Shown here: in pieces, positions 9,575-19,224 of the stretch
Layout of the letters: the number at the start of each line of letters is the position of its first letter
Position numbering within the stretch: position 1 is the first letter of the stretch
NCBI RefSeq assembly: GCF_000144405.1
Contig: NC_014371.1
Span: 186,001 to 250,000 of the forward strand
Direction: 5' to 3'
Source of the DNA: Prevotella melaninogenica ATCC 25845
GTDB lineage: Bacteria > Bacteroidota > Bacteroidia > Bacteroidales > Bacteroidaceae
Length of the DNA stretch: 64,000 nt
Notes under the pieces: generated by a model
Databases searched by the model: none
Told to the model about the DNA's origin: nothing
What the model saw: the letters and a program-made list of their open reading frames with translations, nothing else
Position numbers and translations under genes: made by a program

Positions 9575-10792
9575 ATGGGCAAAAGTACACATTTTATCGG
9601 ACAGCCGGTCTATAATCAGGTAATAAAATTACTCGATAAGCAACAAATCAAGCAAATCAGCCTTGAAACACCCCGAAGTGAAGCTTATGTGAAGCGTCTT
9701 GATGGGTGGACTCACCTTGTCATAATGCTTTTCGTTGTTCTCAAACACTTTGATTCTCTTCGGGAAGTGGAGATAGGCATGAAGGCTGAAGTAAACAAAT
9801 TTCATCATCTTGGCATCGACTATATCGTCCGTCGTAGTACGCTTGCTGATGCCAACAAGCGTCGCCCACAAGAGTTCTTTGCAAGCGTTTATGCGTACCT
9901 CTTAGAGCGTTATGGTTCTTTTTTATCGGACAGCCGCCCTAAAGGTGAACAGAAGACATGGGAAAAGCTTCTGTATATGATGGATTCAACTACGATTACC
10001 CTTTTTGACAACATACTCAAGGGTGTAGGCAGACACCCCAAGAGTGGTAAGAAGAAAGACGGTATGAAGGTTCATACGGTGATGAAGTATCATGTTGGCG
10101 TTCCCATGGTCGTACAGCTTACCTCTGCCGCCACGCATGATCATTATCTACTTAAAGAAGTGCATCTTCCTAAGGATGCTACCCTTACCATGGACAGAGC
10201 ATACGTTGATTATGCACAGTTCCAGCGACTTACAGAGGAAGGGGTATGCTATGTGACCAAGATGAAGAAGAATCTCACCTATACGGAGTTGTCCTCAGTA
10301 ACCTATGTAAGCCCTGATGGATTGGTTACACATACAGACAAGAAGATTGTCTTTGAGAAGGGGGAGATAAGACACCAGGCAAGACGAGTGGAACTGTGGA
10401 GTGACAACTCACATAAGTCAGTTGTCCTGTTGACCAATAACCTTGAGCTTGATGTAAAGGACCTTGAGGAGATTTACAAGCGAAGATGGGCTATAGAGTC
10501 CCTTTACAAGCAGCTCAAACAGAACTTCCCACTGCATTTCTTCTATGGTGACAGTGTAAATGCCATACAGATACAGACATGGGTAGTACTCATTGCCAAT
10601 CTGCTTTGTACCGTTATCTCCAGAATGATAAAAAGACACGTATCCTTCTCGCAGCTAGTAACCATGCTGAGGCTCACACTGATGTATTACACTGATTTCA
10701 TCTCATTTATGGAAAATCCACAAAATGATGAACTCATCATAATAGCTGAAAAGGCAAATTCACCACCAAAAGAACTTGACTTATTTGATTAG
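9575..10792 (+). CDS. IS4-family transposase (DDE)
   Basis: The 405-residue protein catalyses cut-and-paste movement of the surrounding element. An N-terminal region (THFIGQPVYNQVIKLLDKQQ) precedes the DDE core. The first Asp lies in MMDSTTITLFDN and the second in LTMDRAYVDYAQF. The Glu is in YKRRWAIESLYKQLK, which fits the IS4 signature Y-x2-R-x3-E-x6-K. Length is normal and no frame disruption is seen, so it is probably active. Another transposase with the same domain plan but many substitutions is at 61819-63051, so the two elements are cousins and not recent copies of each other. Confidence 0.95.
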   Translation: MGKSTHFIGQPVYNQVIKLLDKQQIKQISLETPRSEAYVKRLDGWTHLVIMLFVVLKHFDSLREVEIGMKAEVNKFHHLGIDYIVRRSTLADANKRRPQEFFASVYAYLLERYGSFLSDSRPKGEQKTWEKLLYMMDSTTITLFDNILKGVGRHPKSGKKKDGMKVHTVMKYHVGVPMVVQLTSAATHDHYLLKEVHLPKDATLTMDRAYVDYAQFQRLTEEGVCYVTKMKKNLTYTELSSVTYVSPDGLVTHTDKKIVFEKGEIRHQARRVELWSDNSHKSVVLLTNNLELDVKDLEEIYKRRWAIESLYKQLKQNFPLHFFYGDSVNAIQIQTWVVLIANLLCTVISRMIKRHVSFSQLVTMLRLTLMYYTDFISFMENPQNDELIIIAEKANSPPKELDLFD

Positions 10793-10886
10793 GGGGCTTG
10801 GATTTCAAAAAAGAATGAGGAATTACCTATATAAAGGCAATTCCGCAAGGATTTATATGTTATTTAAGTTTTACCGGACAGCAATA

Positions 10887-10895
10887 AAATAATAT
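10887..10895. repeat. Target site duplication, right copy (AAATAATAT)
   Basis: This is identical to 9456-9464 and directly follows the right inverted repeat of the IS4-family element. Confidence 0.93.
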
Positions 10896-11430
10896 GGTTC
10901 TTCCGTTAAATGCGTAGATTGTTAATAGAATGAGATTAATCCACATAAACGGAATAATTACCCCCATTTAGATGGTTTTATAAAGGGGGATAAACTATAT
11001 GATAAACGTAATTAGCTGCGATATCGATCTGTCTTCTACAAACAACTTATTCCCCCATTAGTTGAAATTTGTAAACTATTTTCATGTGTTTCAAAACCAA
11101 CACATGCTCTTTGGGCTTCTAAAAGACGCCCAATTGACTTGCAAAAGGTGCCCTTTAAGACCCTTACTAACGCCCTTTTGAAGTCCAATTAAGCACCTTT
11201 TATTTTACTACTTAGTAACTACTTGATTATCTGTTGATTGCATACCTACTTCTTATATGTGTTTTTGGCGTTATTTATAGATATTTTCTTTGAAATTATG
11301 TAATAATTTTTCAAACTCTTGCCTACAAGTTTTCGAAGTCTTAAAATGAAAAGGTTTTCAATGAAAGAGGATGATAATAGGATAGAATGTTGACTGTCTT
11401 AGCCATATTTTTGTTTAATGAGCAACCTCG
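10896..11430 (-). repeat. Dispersed intergenic element R5, copy A (inverted)
   Basis: Read on the minus strand, this stretch aligns along most of its length with 56785-57320. It shares GCATTCTATCCTATTATCAT-like and GGCGTTAGTAAGGGTCTTAA-like blocks, the GGGCGTCTTT block and the GAGCATGT-TTGGTTTTGAA block. The core is a run of degenerate units of about 22 bp, each with AAAGGGC or a close variant. One end carries TGGTTCTTCCGTTAAATG. No open frame of note is present. It fills the gap between the IS and the regulator gene. Confidence 0.7.
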
Positions 11431-11483
11431 GCTGCTGATAGTAGTAACTTTACGTCCTTTACTAACAATTTACACTGTTCATT

Positions 11484-14400
11484 TTAGTCATACTTACTAG
11501 GTGACACCCCGAAATGCTTCTTGAAGACTGTACTAAAGTACTTTACGTTTACAAATCCTGTCTTCATAGAGACATCCAAGACGCTATCGCCTTGCTTCAG
11601 ATACTGGGCTGCCTGCTCCAAACGGATGAGTCGTATGAAGTCTTGCGGTCCTTGCCCCGTCAGAGTCTTCAACCTGCCATAGAAGAGGGTGCGGCTCATC
11701 GCCATCTCCCGGCAAAGGCGGTCGATGGTGAAGTCGGTGTCGCTCAGGTTATCGAGGATGAGACGGGTTGCTTTCTCAACGAAAGCTTGGTCCATCGGAT
11801 CCAATCCCAGTTCTTTTTCATCGGAAGATTTATTCTTTTCATCAGAAGCAGATGACATGGAAGGTTCGCTTGGCAACAGGCTCTTTTGAGACGATTGCCC
11901 AGAGTCTTCTCCTCTGACGATGGCGAGACTTCGCTCCATATAGTATTGACTCAGACGACAACGGTTCTTCAACATGCTCGTTATCTTGCTGGCAAGAATG
12001 GCAGAGTCGAATGGCTTCGCAATGTAATCGTCTGCTCCAAGGTCTAGACCTTCTATCATGAAATCGCGCCCTGCCTTCGCTGTTAGGAGGATGACAGGTA
12101 GCCAACTGGTCTCCTTGTTTTCCTTGATGCTACGGCAGAGTTCGTCGCCCTGCATACCCGGCATCATCACATCCGATACTACGATGTCACACTCACCATT
12201 CTCTGACAGATACTTCAAGGCAGCCTCACCACTCTCCACATCCACCACATGGTATTGGTCGGCGAAAGCCATACGGATGTATTGACGGAAGTCTTCGTTA
12301 TCATCGACAAAAAGGAGCGTGTCCTTAAGTGATTCTTCTGATTTTATTTTTTCATCAGTAGACATGGAGTTATCGGAAGTTTCTGGCAAACTTGATGGCT
12401 TGGAAGAAACGGAAACATCAACATATCCGTTATCAGGCAATACAACCAAGAAAGTAGATCCCTTGCCTTCCTCACTCTCGAACGTTAACTTTCCTCCCAG
12501 TTTCTGCACAAGCTGGCGAGTGAGCATCAAGCCCAAGCCACTGCCCATCTCCTGAGAGTTGACAGCATTGGAGGCACGAAAGAAACTCTGGAAGATATGC
12601 TTGGCCTCGATTTTCGGGATACCAATGCCGGTATCGCTTACCTGGATGCTGACTTGCTTACCAATCTCATCAATCGAAGCTGAGATGGTGATGGTTCCAC
12701 CCACCTTCGTATATTTTATAGCATTGGAGAGCAGATTCTCGAATATCAGATCCATCATAGAAAGATCGGTAGAGAAGGTATGCTGTCCACAGGTTGCCAA
12801 CCGAAGATTGAGATGTTTCTCCTGGGCAGACATCTGGAACTTATCCACCTGCTGACGCAAGAGAACAGACAGTTCCACTTTCTGCATGTGGACTTGTGTC
12901 TTCACTACGGCTATTTTCTGGAAATCAAGCAACTCGGTCACCATCCTCAGAAGTTTGTCGCCATTACACAGTGCCATCTCCAAGAACTTTCGGCTCTTAT
13001 CGCCCAGTGTAGTATCTTTCGCCAAGTCGGCAAGAGGAGCCAGCACAAGACTCAAAGGGGTACGGATGTTATGGGCGGTATTCACAAAGAAGTTGATCTT
13101 GTCATCGTAGTACTTGCGATGCAAACGCTCTCTGTAGTAATCCCAGCCGAAATAGACTATAACACCTAAGATACAGAGATAGGCAATCCATGCCCACCAA
13201 GAGTTCCACCATGGTTGGGCGATATGAATGCGCAAGGTGGATTCTCCCAATATGCGTCCGTTACTCCTACCCATTGCCTTGACATGCAGGGTGTAACTGC
13301 CAGGAGGCAAATTGGCGAAACGAGCCTGCTGGTAGGCAGAAGGCACACTCCACTGATGGTCATACCCCGCCAGGTAATACTGATATTGGATGTCGTGCTG
13401 ATACGGATAGTTGATGCTCTCGAAATGCACGATGAGGGTTTTCTCATCATGAGAGAAACTCATCTTTCCTTCTTGCAACATCTCGAAGAGTTCTGCATGC
13501 CAATCTTCCAGTTGGTCAGCCTCATCGAAAGTCTTTCCTTCCACCTCAACACCCGTGATATGAAGAGGAGCCTTGTAGTTCAATCCCCTGGCAAACTTGG
13601 ATGCTAAGACCACAGCTCCTTCACTGCTTCCGAATATCATTCGCCCGTCTTGCGTTCGGACCACAGCCATACGCTTGTACTCCCGCTCCAATCCCTTGAA
13701 GAAGTTGAGATTGATTACCTTTCCATGATCGATGAAAGCCAGTCCCTTGTCGGTACTCATCCATACCTGGCCAATGGGAGTCTTGACCAAGGCATAGACG
13801 GTGTTGGAAGGCAAAGACTGCGAGATGGTATAGTTCTTAACCTGGTGCTTCTGCCAATCGTAGAGGTACAAGCCTCCTCCATCGGTGGCTATCCAGATAT
13901 GCCGTGCATCCTGAAAATCCATCGCATTGACAAAGAAATTATAATCGACTGACGGAAATTCCGACGGATAGAAGAATCGACTGACACGAAGGCTTCGCTT
14001 GTCGATACGATAACATCCATGGGTCGTTCCCACCGCAATAATCTTCTTATCAGGAGACTCCACGATACTCTGAACCTCATTGATTGGCAAGTAGTTAACG
14101 GAGTTATCCACATTTCCATTCTTTTCTAATGATGATGGGATATGTACCAAGTCTCCATCCAAACAACCTATCCACAAGCCTCCTTCGCTATCCTTGAAAA
14201 TGCTATACACATAGTCGGTCTTTAACTTGCCATTCGACACAGAGTAAGCCCGACTACTGCTTCCATCGGCATGAACCTGAAAGATGCCATCACCATAGGT
14301 TCCCACCAAGACCTTGCCATCAGCAGTCTGACAAAGGGTTAGCGCCACCTTATTATATAGGGAATGATGCCACAGATGGGTTTGCTCGTCATAGATGCTC

Positions 14401-15611
14401 ACCCCCTTGTCGGTAGCATACCATATTTTGCTATTGCGGCCCTGTGCATCCACGCTCTGCATAACATCGTTCACACCATTATTGATAAGCGACTGGCTGT
14501 TGAGATTCTCATGACGCACAAACTCCAAGGTATGCTCCATAGGAATAGCCATATCCACACCTCCTGAATAGGAGCCCATCCAAAGGTCGCCAAGATGGTC
14601 CTTGCAAAGGGCATAGACGCCATTGCCATGCAATACATTTTCCGGTCTGCCATCCGTATTCAAAAGTAGATTCGTCTTACAAGTCTTCTTGTCGTAGGCA
14701 TAGACACCTGCTCCATCCACCGCCATCAAGATGGTGGCTGCATCGTAGGGGATAATGGAACGAACAGGAATGAGCGGAATATCTGATAAGGATGAGAATT
14801 GCGTGAGAGAAGACAATGGCTTCCATGTTCTGTCATCGAGCAAGAGAATGCCACGATGGAAAGTTCCCAACCATATCTGATGAGCCTTCACGTCGTGATA
14901 AGACGAAAGCACGGAATACCCTCGCAAGAGCAATCGAGGCTGGGCTGCATTTTGTGAATAGGCGAAGACTCCCGAAGGAGAACCTATCAATAATTGTTTG
15001 CCGAAGAATCGGATATGATTGACATATGTGTTCTTCAGAATGTATTTTCCTTTGTTCGACGAACTATACGCTGTTTTGTCTTTGCTACCAGCAATAGATA
15101 GAGGAGCCATCATATACACGCCCCTATCTAACGCCATCCAAAAGCATCCCTTGTCATCAACCAACAAGTCATTGAGCACCACACTTCCTCCAAGTACATT
15201 CATCAGATTGACCTGGAGTTGGAATGTGTCTTTCACCTTATTATATATATAGATCTTTCCTTTATTATCATAGGCATAGATATGCTGTTGGCTATTCTTA
15301 GTCAACTTGATGTTTCTACCACTGGCATCACTAAACTGCATATCCGTAGCCAAGGTATAGTTTCGTACCTGTTGACCATTGTACCTGTCAACGCCTCGCT
15401 TGGTACTGATCCACATAGCACCATCCTCAGCCTCAACTATCGAATACACACGGGCACTGGAGAGCCCATTGTCCGTATTGAGATTCGACAACATCAGCAT
15501 ATTGCGGGTCAAATATTCCTGAGCATGAAGCTGCAAACACAGCACCATGCACAAGAGCCACAGGAAACCAACCTGTAATCTTAGGAAATATGATAAGCCT
15601 TTATTTTTCAT
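11484..15611 (-). CDS. Hybrid two-component system regulator (sensor kinase fused to response regulator)
   Basis: The 1375-residue inner membrane protein senses glycan fragments in the periplasm and activates a polysaccharide locus. Domains in order: signal anchor (1-30); two-component beta-propeller repeats (about 35-690, with recurrent WIGTxxGG-type blades); Y_Y_Y domain (about 700-790); and a transmembrane helix (WWAWIAYLCILGVIVYFGW, about 804-823). The cytoplasmic part has a HisKA H-box with His in TAHNIRTPLS (about 840) and a HATPase (NLLSNAIKYT, DTGIGIP, GSGLGLML). A receiver follows with the phospho-Asp in VSDVMMPG (about 1146), then an AraC-type HTH at the C terminus. It is oriented toward the GH5-SusC locus and is its likely regulator, although an IS and repeat R5 now separate them. 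Confidence 0.95.
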   Translation of the reverse strand: MKNKGLSYFLRLQVGFLWLLCMVLCLQLHAQEYLTRNMLMLSNLNTDNGLSSARVYSIVEAEDGAMWISTKRGVDRYNGQQVRNYTLATDMQFSDASGRNIKLTKNSQQHIYAYDNKGKIYIYNKVKDTFQLQVNLMNVLGGSVVLNDLLVDDKGCFWMALDRGVYMMAPLSIAGSKDKTAYSSSNKGKYILKNTYVNHIRFFGKQLLIGSPSGVFAYSQNAAQPRLLLRGYSVLSSYHDVKAHQIWLGTFHRGILLLDDRTWKPLSSLTQFSSLSDIPLIPVRSIIPYDAATILMAVDGAGVYAYDKKTCKTNLLLNTDGRPENVLHGNGVYALCKDHLGDLWMGSYSGGVDMAIPMEHTLEFVRHENLNSQSLINNGVNDVMQSVDAQGRNSKIWYATDKGVSIYDEQTHLWHHSLYNKVALTLCQTADGKVLVGTYGDGIFQVHADGSSSRAYSVSNGKLKTDYVYSIFKDSEGGLWIGCLDGDLVHIPSSLEKNGNVDNSVNYLPINEVQSIVESPDKKIIAVGTTHGCYRIDKRSLRVSRFFYPSEFPSVDYNFFVNAMDFQDARHIWIATDGGGLYLYDWQKHQVKNYTISQSLPSNTVYALVKTPIGQVWMSTDKGLAFIDHGKVINLNFFKGLEREYKRMAVVRTQDGRMIFGSSEGAVVLASKFARGLNYKAPLHITGVEVEGKTFDEADQLEDWHAELFEMLQEGKMSFSHDEKTLIVHFESINYPYQHDIQYQYYLAGYDHQWSVPSAYQQARFANLPPGSYTLHVKAMGRSNGRILGESTLRIHIAQPWWNSWWAWIAYLCILGVIVYFGWDYYRERLHRKYYDDKINFFVNTAHNIRTPLSLVLAPLADLAKDTTLGDKSRKFLEMALCNGDKLLRMVTELLDFQKIAVVKTQVHMQKVELSVLLRQQVDKFQMSAQEKHLNLRLATCGQHTFSTDLSMMDLIFENLLSNAIKYTKVGGTITISASIDEIGKQVSIQVSDTGIGIPKIEAKHIFQSFFRASNAVNSQEMGSGLGLMLTRQLVQKLGGKLTFESEEGKGSTFLVVLPDNGYVDVSVSSKPSSLPETSDNSMSTDEKIKSEESLKDTLLFVDDNEDFRQYIRMAFADQYHVVDVESGEAALKYLSENGECDIVVSDVMMPGMQGDELCRSIKENKETSWLPVILLTAKAGRDFMIEGLDLGADDYIAKPFDSAILASKITSMLKNRCRLSQYYMERSLAIVRGEDSGQSSQKSLLPSEPSMSSASDEKNKSSDEKELGLDPMDQAFVEKATRLILDNLSDTDFTIDRLCREMAMSRTLFYGRLKTLTGQGPQDFIRLIRLEQAAQYLKQGDSVLDVSMKTGFVNVKYFSTVFKKHFGVSPSKYD

Positions 15612-15850
15612 TTATCGGTCCAATATATTAATTTCTTCCAGTCCCTTGGTTTGCTTCTTCGGCGTTATGCCGAGTCCCTTCAAGCTCTCCACCCTGCGCA
15701 TCACGTTGCCGCTTCCATCGTAAAGCTGCTACCTTGTCTTATCGAAGGTCCTGGAAAGACGAGTTATCAGATCATCGATACCCAGGAAGAAGCCGATGGC
15801 AAGCCCTATAACGATTCCTATTACTTTTTTATATTGAAGTTGTCTTGACT
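15612..15850. other. Gap upstream of the hybrid regulator, no recognisable gene
   Basis: Short frames exist on the plus strand, but I recognise no conserved protein and see no good start context. The stretch may be debris of an older gene or the regulator leader. No clear TAnnTTTG promoter for the regulator was found here. Confidence 0.4.
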
Positions 15851-15856
15851 TTTTAT

Positions 15857-15888
15857 TTTGTTAAAATTGAGAGGATTTCTTATCTTTG
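15857..15888 (+). promoter_or_regulatory. Promoter of the decayed IS5-like element
   Basis: TTTG at 15857-15860 and TATCTTTG at 15881-15888 are 20 bp apart, an exact Bacteroidota promoter. It lies 31 bp before the first codon of the broken transposase and looks intact. Confidence 0.6.
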
Positions 15889-15918
15889 TATTAGCAAACC
15901 AAGCCTCAAATTCCTCTC

Positions 15919-16565
15919 ATGTACAAAGTACTATACAAAGATACAATAAAAATGAAATTCTACCTCATTTATCAGTTGCAAAACGTGGATATATTTGCCA
16001 AAGTAGACTGTAAGAGGTAATTCCATACATTCTTTATAAGCTTAAGACTGGTTGTCAATGGTATATGCTTCCAGTTTTATCGTTCTTCACAGCAAAGGTT
16101 CTTCATTGCAAAACTGTGTATGGACATTTTCGCAAATGGTGTAAGAAAGGAGAATGGCAAAAAGTGTGGACAACACTTCTAAACCGTTATAAATCTTTCT
16201 TGGATATGTCAAGTATAGATTTGAAGTGTTCTTACAACTCACAATGCCTGATATCTCTATTGACGGATTATTTTTCAATGCCGATGCGGGATTCGATGGA
16301 AAAGAGTTTAGGCACATGTGCCTAAGAATGGGTGTGTTTGCAAATGTAGCATTTAATCATAGAGTAGGAGGTGTTTGACGATATTCTGTATAAAGAAAGG
16401 TACAGCATAGAAAGAACAAATGTGTGGTTGGATTCATACAGAAGTTTGTAGAACAGATTTGATGTTACTTTGACCAGTTGGCAAGCATGGGATTATATAG
16501 CATTTATGGTTATTCTGATGAAGAAAGTGAAAAAGAGCAAAAGTCAAGATAAGTTCTATAAGTAG
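15919..16565 (+). pseudogene. Internally deleted IS5-like transposase
   Basis: Pieces of an IS5-family transposase follow in order but in different frames. They are KTVYGHFRKWCKKGEWQKVW with SFLDMSSIDL (first catalytic Asp region), then LFFNADAGFDGKEFRHMC (second Asp region), then ERTNVWLDSYRSL and TSWQAWDYIAFMVILMKK near the C terminus. The stretch between the first and second Asp regions is missing, and several frameshifts and stops are present. It cannot make a working enzyme. It borders the hybrid regulator and polysaccharide locus on the side away from GH3. Confidence 0.75.
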
Positions 16566-16580
16566 TTTTTTCCTTAAAGC

Positions 16581-16632
16581 AAAAAAAAGACCATTTCTTT
16601 ACTCAAAATCGAGTACAGAAATGGTCTTTTTT
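16581..16632. terminator. Bidirectional intrinsic terminator
   Basis: AAAAAAGACCATTTCT and AGAAATGGTCTTTTTT form a perfect 16-bp stem around an 18-nt loop, with A and T runs on either side. It follows the IS5-like remnant directly and may also stop traffic from the thrS side. Confidence 0.75.
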
Positions 16633-16848
16633 AATGAATTGTTTCAAACTGTAAGATTATCAAAATGGTATTTGCATTTTGACACACCCTTGTAAGAGAT
16701 TCTCTCCTCTCGTAGTGAGAGGAGAAGACCATAAAGGTCATAATATGTTAGCCTCAAAAGCGAAGGACTTCTAACTTCTGTTCTTCCCCTACAAATAAGT
16801 TATTATGATACCACCACTTACCTAACATAATAGGGATATCGCGGTATT

Positions 16849-16886
16849 CACTCCCCTCCCTTCGGGGAGGTTGGGTGGGGCTTTCT
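16849..16886. repeat. GC-rich palindromic repeat R1, thrS 3' copy
   Basis: CCCCTCCCTTCGGGGAGG followed by TTGGGTGGGGC is one arm of the R1 family seen many times in this window. It ends a few bases before the thrS stop codon. The preceding TAGGGATATCGCGGTATTCA resembles sequence next to the R1 copies at 20771-20875. Confidence 0.75.
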
Positions 16887-16889
16887 TTA

Positions 16890-18839
16890 TTAATCCAACC
16901 CCTTCAGCTGTTCAGCAACCTCGTTGTTGATACGCTCTGCGAAGGCTTCCATTGTCATAGTAGCCTGCTCGCCACCGCCCTGCTGACGCATTGAAACGAG
17001 ACCCTCGGCAGCTTCTTTCTCGCCAACGATAACCATGTAAGGAACACGCTTGAGCTCGTTGTCGCGAATCTTGCGACCAATCTTCTCGTTGCGGTCGTCC
17101 ATAATTGAACGTACGTCGTGCGCATCGAAGTAAGCCTTCACCTTGCGGGCATAGTCGTTATACTTCTCAGAGATTGGGAGGATAGCAACCTGATCAGGTG
17201 TCAACCAGAGTGGGAAGTGACCTGCTGTGTGCTCGATGAGAACGGCTGTGAAACGCTCGAGTGAACCGAATGGTGCACGGTGAACCATCACTGGTGTCTT
17301 CTTAGAGTTGTCTTCTGCTGTATATTCGAGTTTGAAGCGGTTAGGCAGGTTATAGTCTACCTGAATTGTACCGAGCTGCCAACGGCGACCGATAGCATCC
17401 TTCACCATGAAGTCGAGCTTAGGACCATAGAAGGCAGCCTCACCAAGCTCTACACGAGCGTTAAGACCCTTCTCTGCGCATGCTTCCTTAATGGCTGCTT
17501 CGCTCTCTTCCCATACCTCGTCAGAGCCGATATACTTCTCCTTGTCCTCTGGGTCGCGGAGGGAAATTTGTGCCTCGTAGTTATCGAAACCGAAGGTCTT
17601 GAACACCTTGAGGATGATATCGATATTGTTCTCAAACTCTGCCTTTACCTGATCAGGACGTACGAAGATATGCGCATCGTCCTGCGTGAAAGTACGAACA
17701 CGTGTAAGTCCGTGAAGCTCACCGCTCTTCTCGTAGCGGAATACGGTTCCAAACTCTGCGATACGCAGTGGAAGATCCTTATAAGAACGTGGCTTATGAG
17801 CATAAATCTCACAGTGGTGAGGGCAGTTCATTGGTTTGAGCATATACTCCTCATCCTCCTCTGGTGTGTGGATTGGCTGGAACGCATCCTTGCCATAGTG
17901 GGCATAGTGACCAGAAGTTACGTAGAGGTTCTTACCACCAATACCCGGTGTGATTACCTCCTGATAGTTGTAAGGACGGAGGAGACGACGCAAGAGCTCC
18001 TGTAGGCGCAGGCGAAGCTGTGTTCCCTTTGGCAACCAGATAGGAAGACCCTTACCGACACGGTCAGAGAACATAAAGAGTTCCATTTCCTTACCAATCT
18101 TTCTATGGTCGCGCTTCTTAGCCTCCTCAAGCATCTCGAGGTATTCATCAAGCATCTTCTTCTTAGGGAAGGTGATACCATAGATACGTGTCATCTGCTC
18201 GCGCTTAGCATCGCCACGCCAGAAAGCTCCAGCAACGCTGGTTATCTTGACAGCCTTGATAGCACCCGTAGAAACGAGGTGCGGACCACGACAAAGGTCG
18301 GTGAAATTACCCTGCGAATATGTTGAGATAGTGCCATCCTCGAGATCCTCAACGATGTGCTCCACCTTATATTCCTGTCCATCGGCAGTAAACTCCTTAA
18401 CAGCATCCGCCTTAGAGACATCACGACGAACGACCTGCTCGTTCTTCTTAGCAAGTTCGCGCATCTTCTCTTCAATCTTTGGGAAGTCATTCTCAGAGAT
18501 TGTCTGACCCTCTGCAGGCATCACGTCATAGAAGAAGCCGTTCTCAACAGCTGGTCCGAATCCGAACTGAATGCCTGGGTAAAGCTCCTGCAAAGCCTCA
18601 GCGAGGAGGTGGGCAGAAGTGTGCCAGAAGGTGTGCTTACCTTCTTCGTCATCGAACTTGTAAAGTGCGATGGTAGCGTCCTCATTGATAGGACGATTGA
18701 GTTCTGTTGTTTCGCCATTTACACCGCAAGATACAACGTCACGGGCGAGAGCCGGCGAAATGCTCTCGGCGATTTGAAAACCAGTTACGCCCTGCTCGTA
18801 TTCACGAACGGAACCGTCTGGGAAAGTGATTTTAACCAT
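16890..18839 (-). CDS. thrS: Threonyl-tRNA synthetase
   Basis: The 649-residue class II synthetase charges tRNA-Thr and edits mischarged Ser-tRNA. A TGS domain occupies about 1-60 ([20 protein letters not shown]). The editing domain follows with [16 protein letters not shown], then the second additional domain ([16 protein letters not shown]). The class II catalytic core carries [20 protein letters not shown] (zinc and active site), [13 protein letters not shown] and [15 protein letters not shown]-terminal anticodon-binding domain runs from about 545. Length matches the family. It is divergent from infC, with a perfect -7 element in front. Confidence 0.98.
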   Translation of the reverse strand: MVKITFPDGSVREYEQGVTGFQIAESISPALARDVVSCGVNGETTELNRPINEDATIALYKFDDEEGKHTFWHTSAHLLAEALQELYPGIQFGFGPAVENGFFYDVMPAEGQTISENDFPKIEEKMRELAKKNEQVVRRDVSKADAVKEFTADGQEYKVEHIVEDLEDGTISTYSQGNFTDLCRGPHLVSTGAIKAVKITSVAGAFWRGDAKREQMTRIYGITFPKKKMLDEYLEMLEEAKKRDHRKIGKEMELFMFSDRVGKGLPIWLPKGTQLRLRLQELLRRLLRPYNYQEVITPGIGGKNLYVTSGHYAHYGKDAFQPIHTPEEDEEYMLKPMNCPHHCEIYAHKPRSYKDLPLRIAEFGTVFRYEKSGELHGLTRVRTFTQDDAHIFVRPDQVKAEFENNIDIILKVFKTFGFDNYEAQISLRDPEDKEKYIGSDEVWEESEAAIKEACAEKGLNARVELGEAAFYGPKLDFMVKDAIGRRWQLGTIQVDYNLPNRFKLEYTAEDNSKKTPVMVHRAPFGSLERFTAVLIEHTAGHFPLWLTPDQVAILPISEKYNDYARKVKAYFDAHDVRSIMDDRNEKIGRKIRDNELKRVPYMVIVGEKEAAEGLVSMRQQGGGEQATMTMEAFAERINNEVAEQLKGLD

Positions 18840-18872
18840 ACTACAAATTAGTTTTATAAATCAAATATGTGG

Positions 18873-18880
18873 CAAAGGTA
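18873..18880 (-). promoter_or_regulatory. Predicted thrS -7 element
   Basis: On the minus strand this reads TACCTTTG, a perfect match to TAnnTTTG, 34 bp upstream of the thrS start. The -33 position falls inside the AATTCATAATTC repeat (R4), so that repeat forms part of the promoter region. Confidence 0.6.
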
Positions 18881-18887
18881 ATACTTT

Positions 18888-18928
18888 TAATTCAGAATTC
18901 ATAATTCATAATTCATAATTATGATTAC
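18888..18928. repeat. AATTCATAATTC repeat R4, copy 1
   Basis: AATTCAGAATTCATAATTC and further AATTCATAATT units end in ATTATGATTAC. The same series ending in ATTATGATTAC occurs at 50763-50801 and 56728-56765. Confidence 0.8.
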
Positions 18929-19155
18929 TTTATTAAATTAATAAGATATAATCTAAACATTAAGGTAGAAGTTTTTCATTATTATGTTACAAATATGCTT
19001 ACTAAATGTATGTTTCCTTAAAAGCTATACAGATAGGAATATTTTTAATAGTCTGCCTGTAAGTTATTGATGTACTTTTACTGTTAAAGGATAATAAATT
19101 GGAAAAGTACATGTTGTTTTTCAACGTTGGAGGAGAAAAATATTAGTAAAAACGC

Positions 19156-19186
19156 TTGGATAATCGGTTGGAAAATAGTAACTTTG
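19156..19186 (+). promoter_or_regulatory. Promoter of infC-rpmI-rplT
   Basis: TTGG at 19156-19159 lies 19-20 bp before TAACTTTG at 19179-19186, a perfect -7 element. The infC start is 39 bp downstream. Confidence 0.65.
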
Positions 19187-19224
19187 CACGCGTTTAGCGA
19201 ATTTAGACACTTTAAAATAGTTGA

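Larger units (their letters stand above)
9465..10886 (+). mobile_element. Complete IS4-family insertion sequence, 1422 bp
   Basis: The element is bounded by inverted repeats TATTGCTGTCCGGTAAA (17 of 17 identical at the two ends) and flanked by a perfect 9-bp duplication AAATAATAT. It holds one intact transposase gene. It inserted between the hybrid regulator gene and the polysaccharide locus, within or at the edge of an older transposase remnant. A related but distinct copy is at 61720-63185. Confidence 0.95.

Noticed and set aside
15651..15848. A 65-codon frame on the plus strand before the IS5-like remnant
   Set aside because: No domain, no promoter and a composition like decayed DNA; kept only as an unexplained gap.
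17280..18005. A 241-codon open frame opposite thrS
   Set aside because: It is antisense to highly conserved thrS, with no family resemblance, no promoter and low-quality composition.
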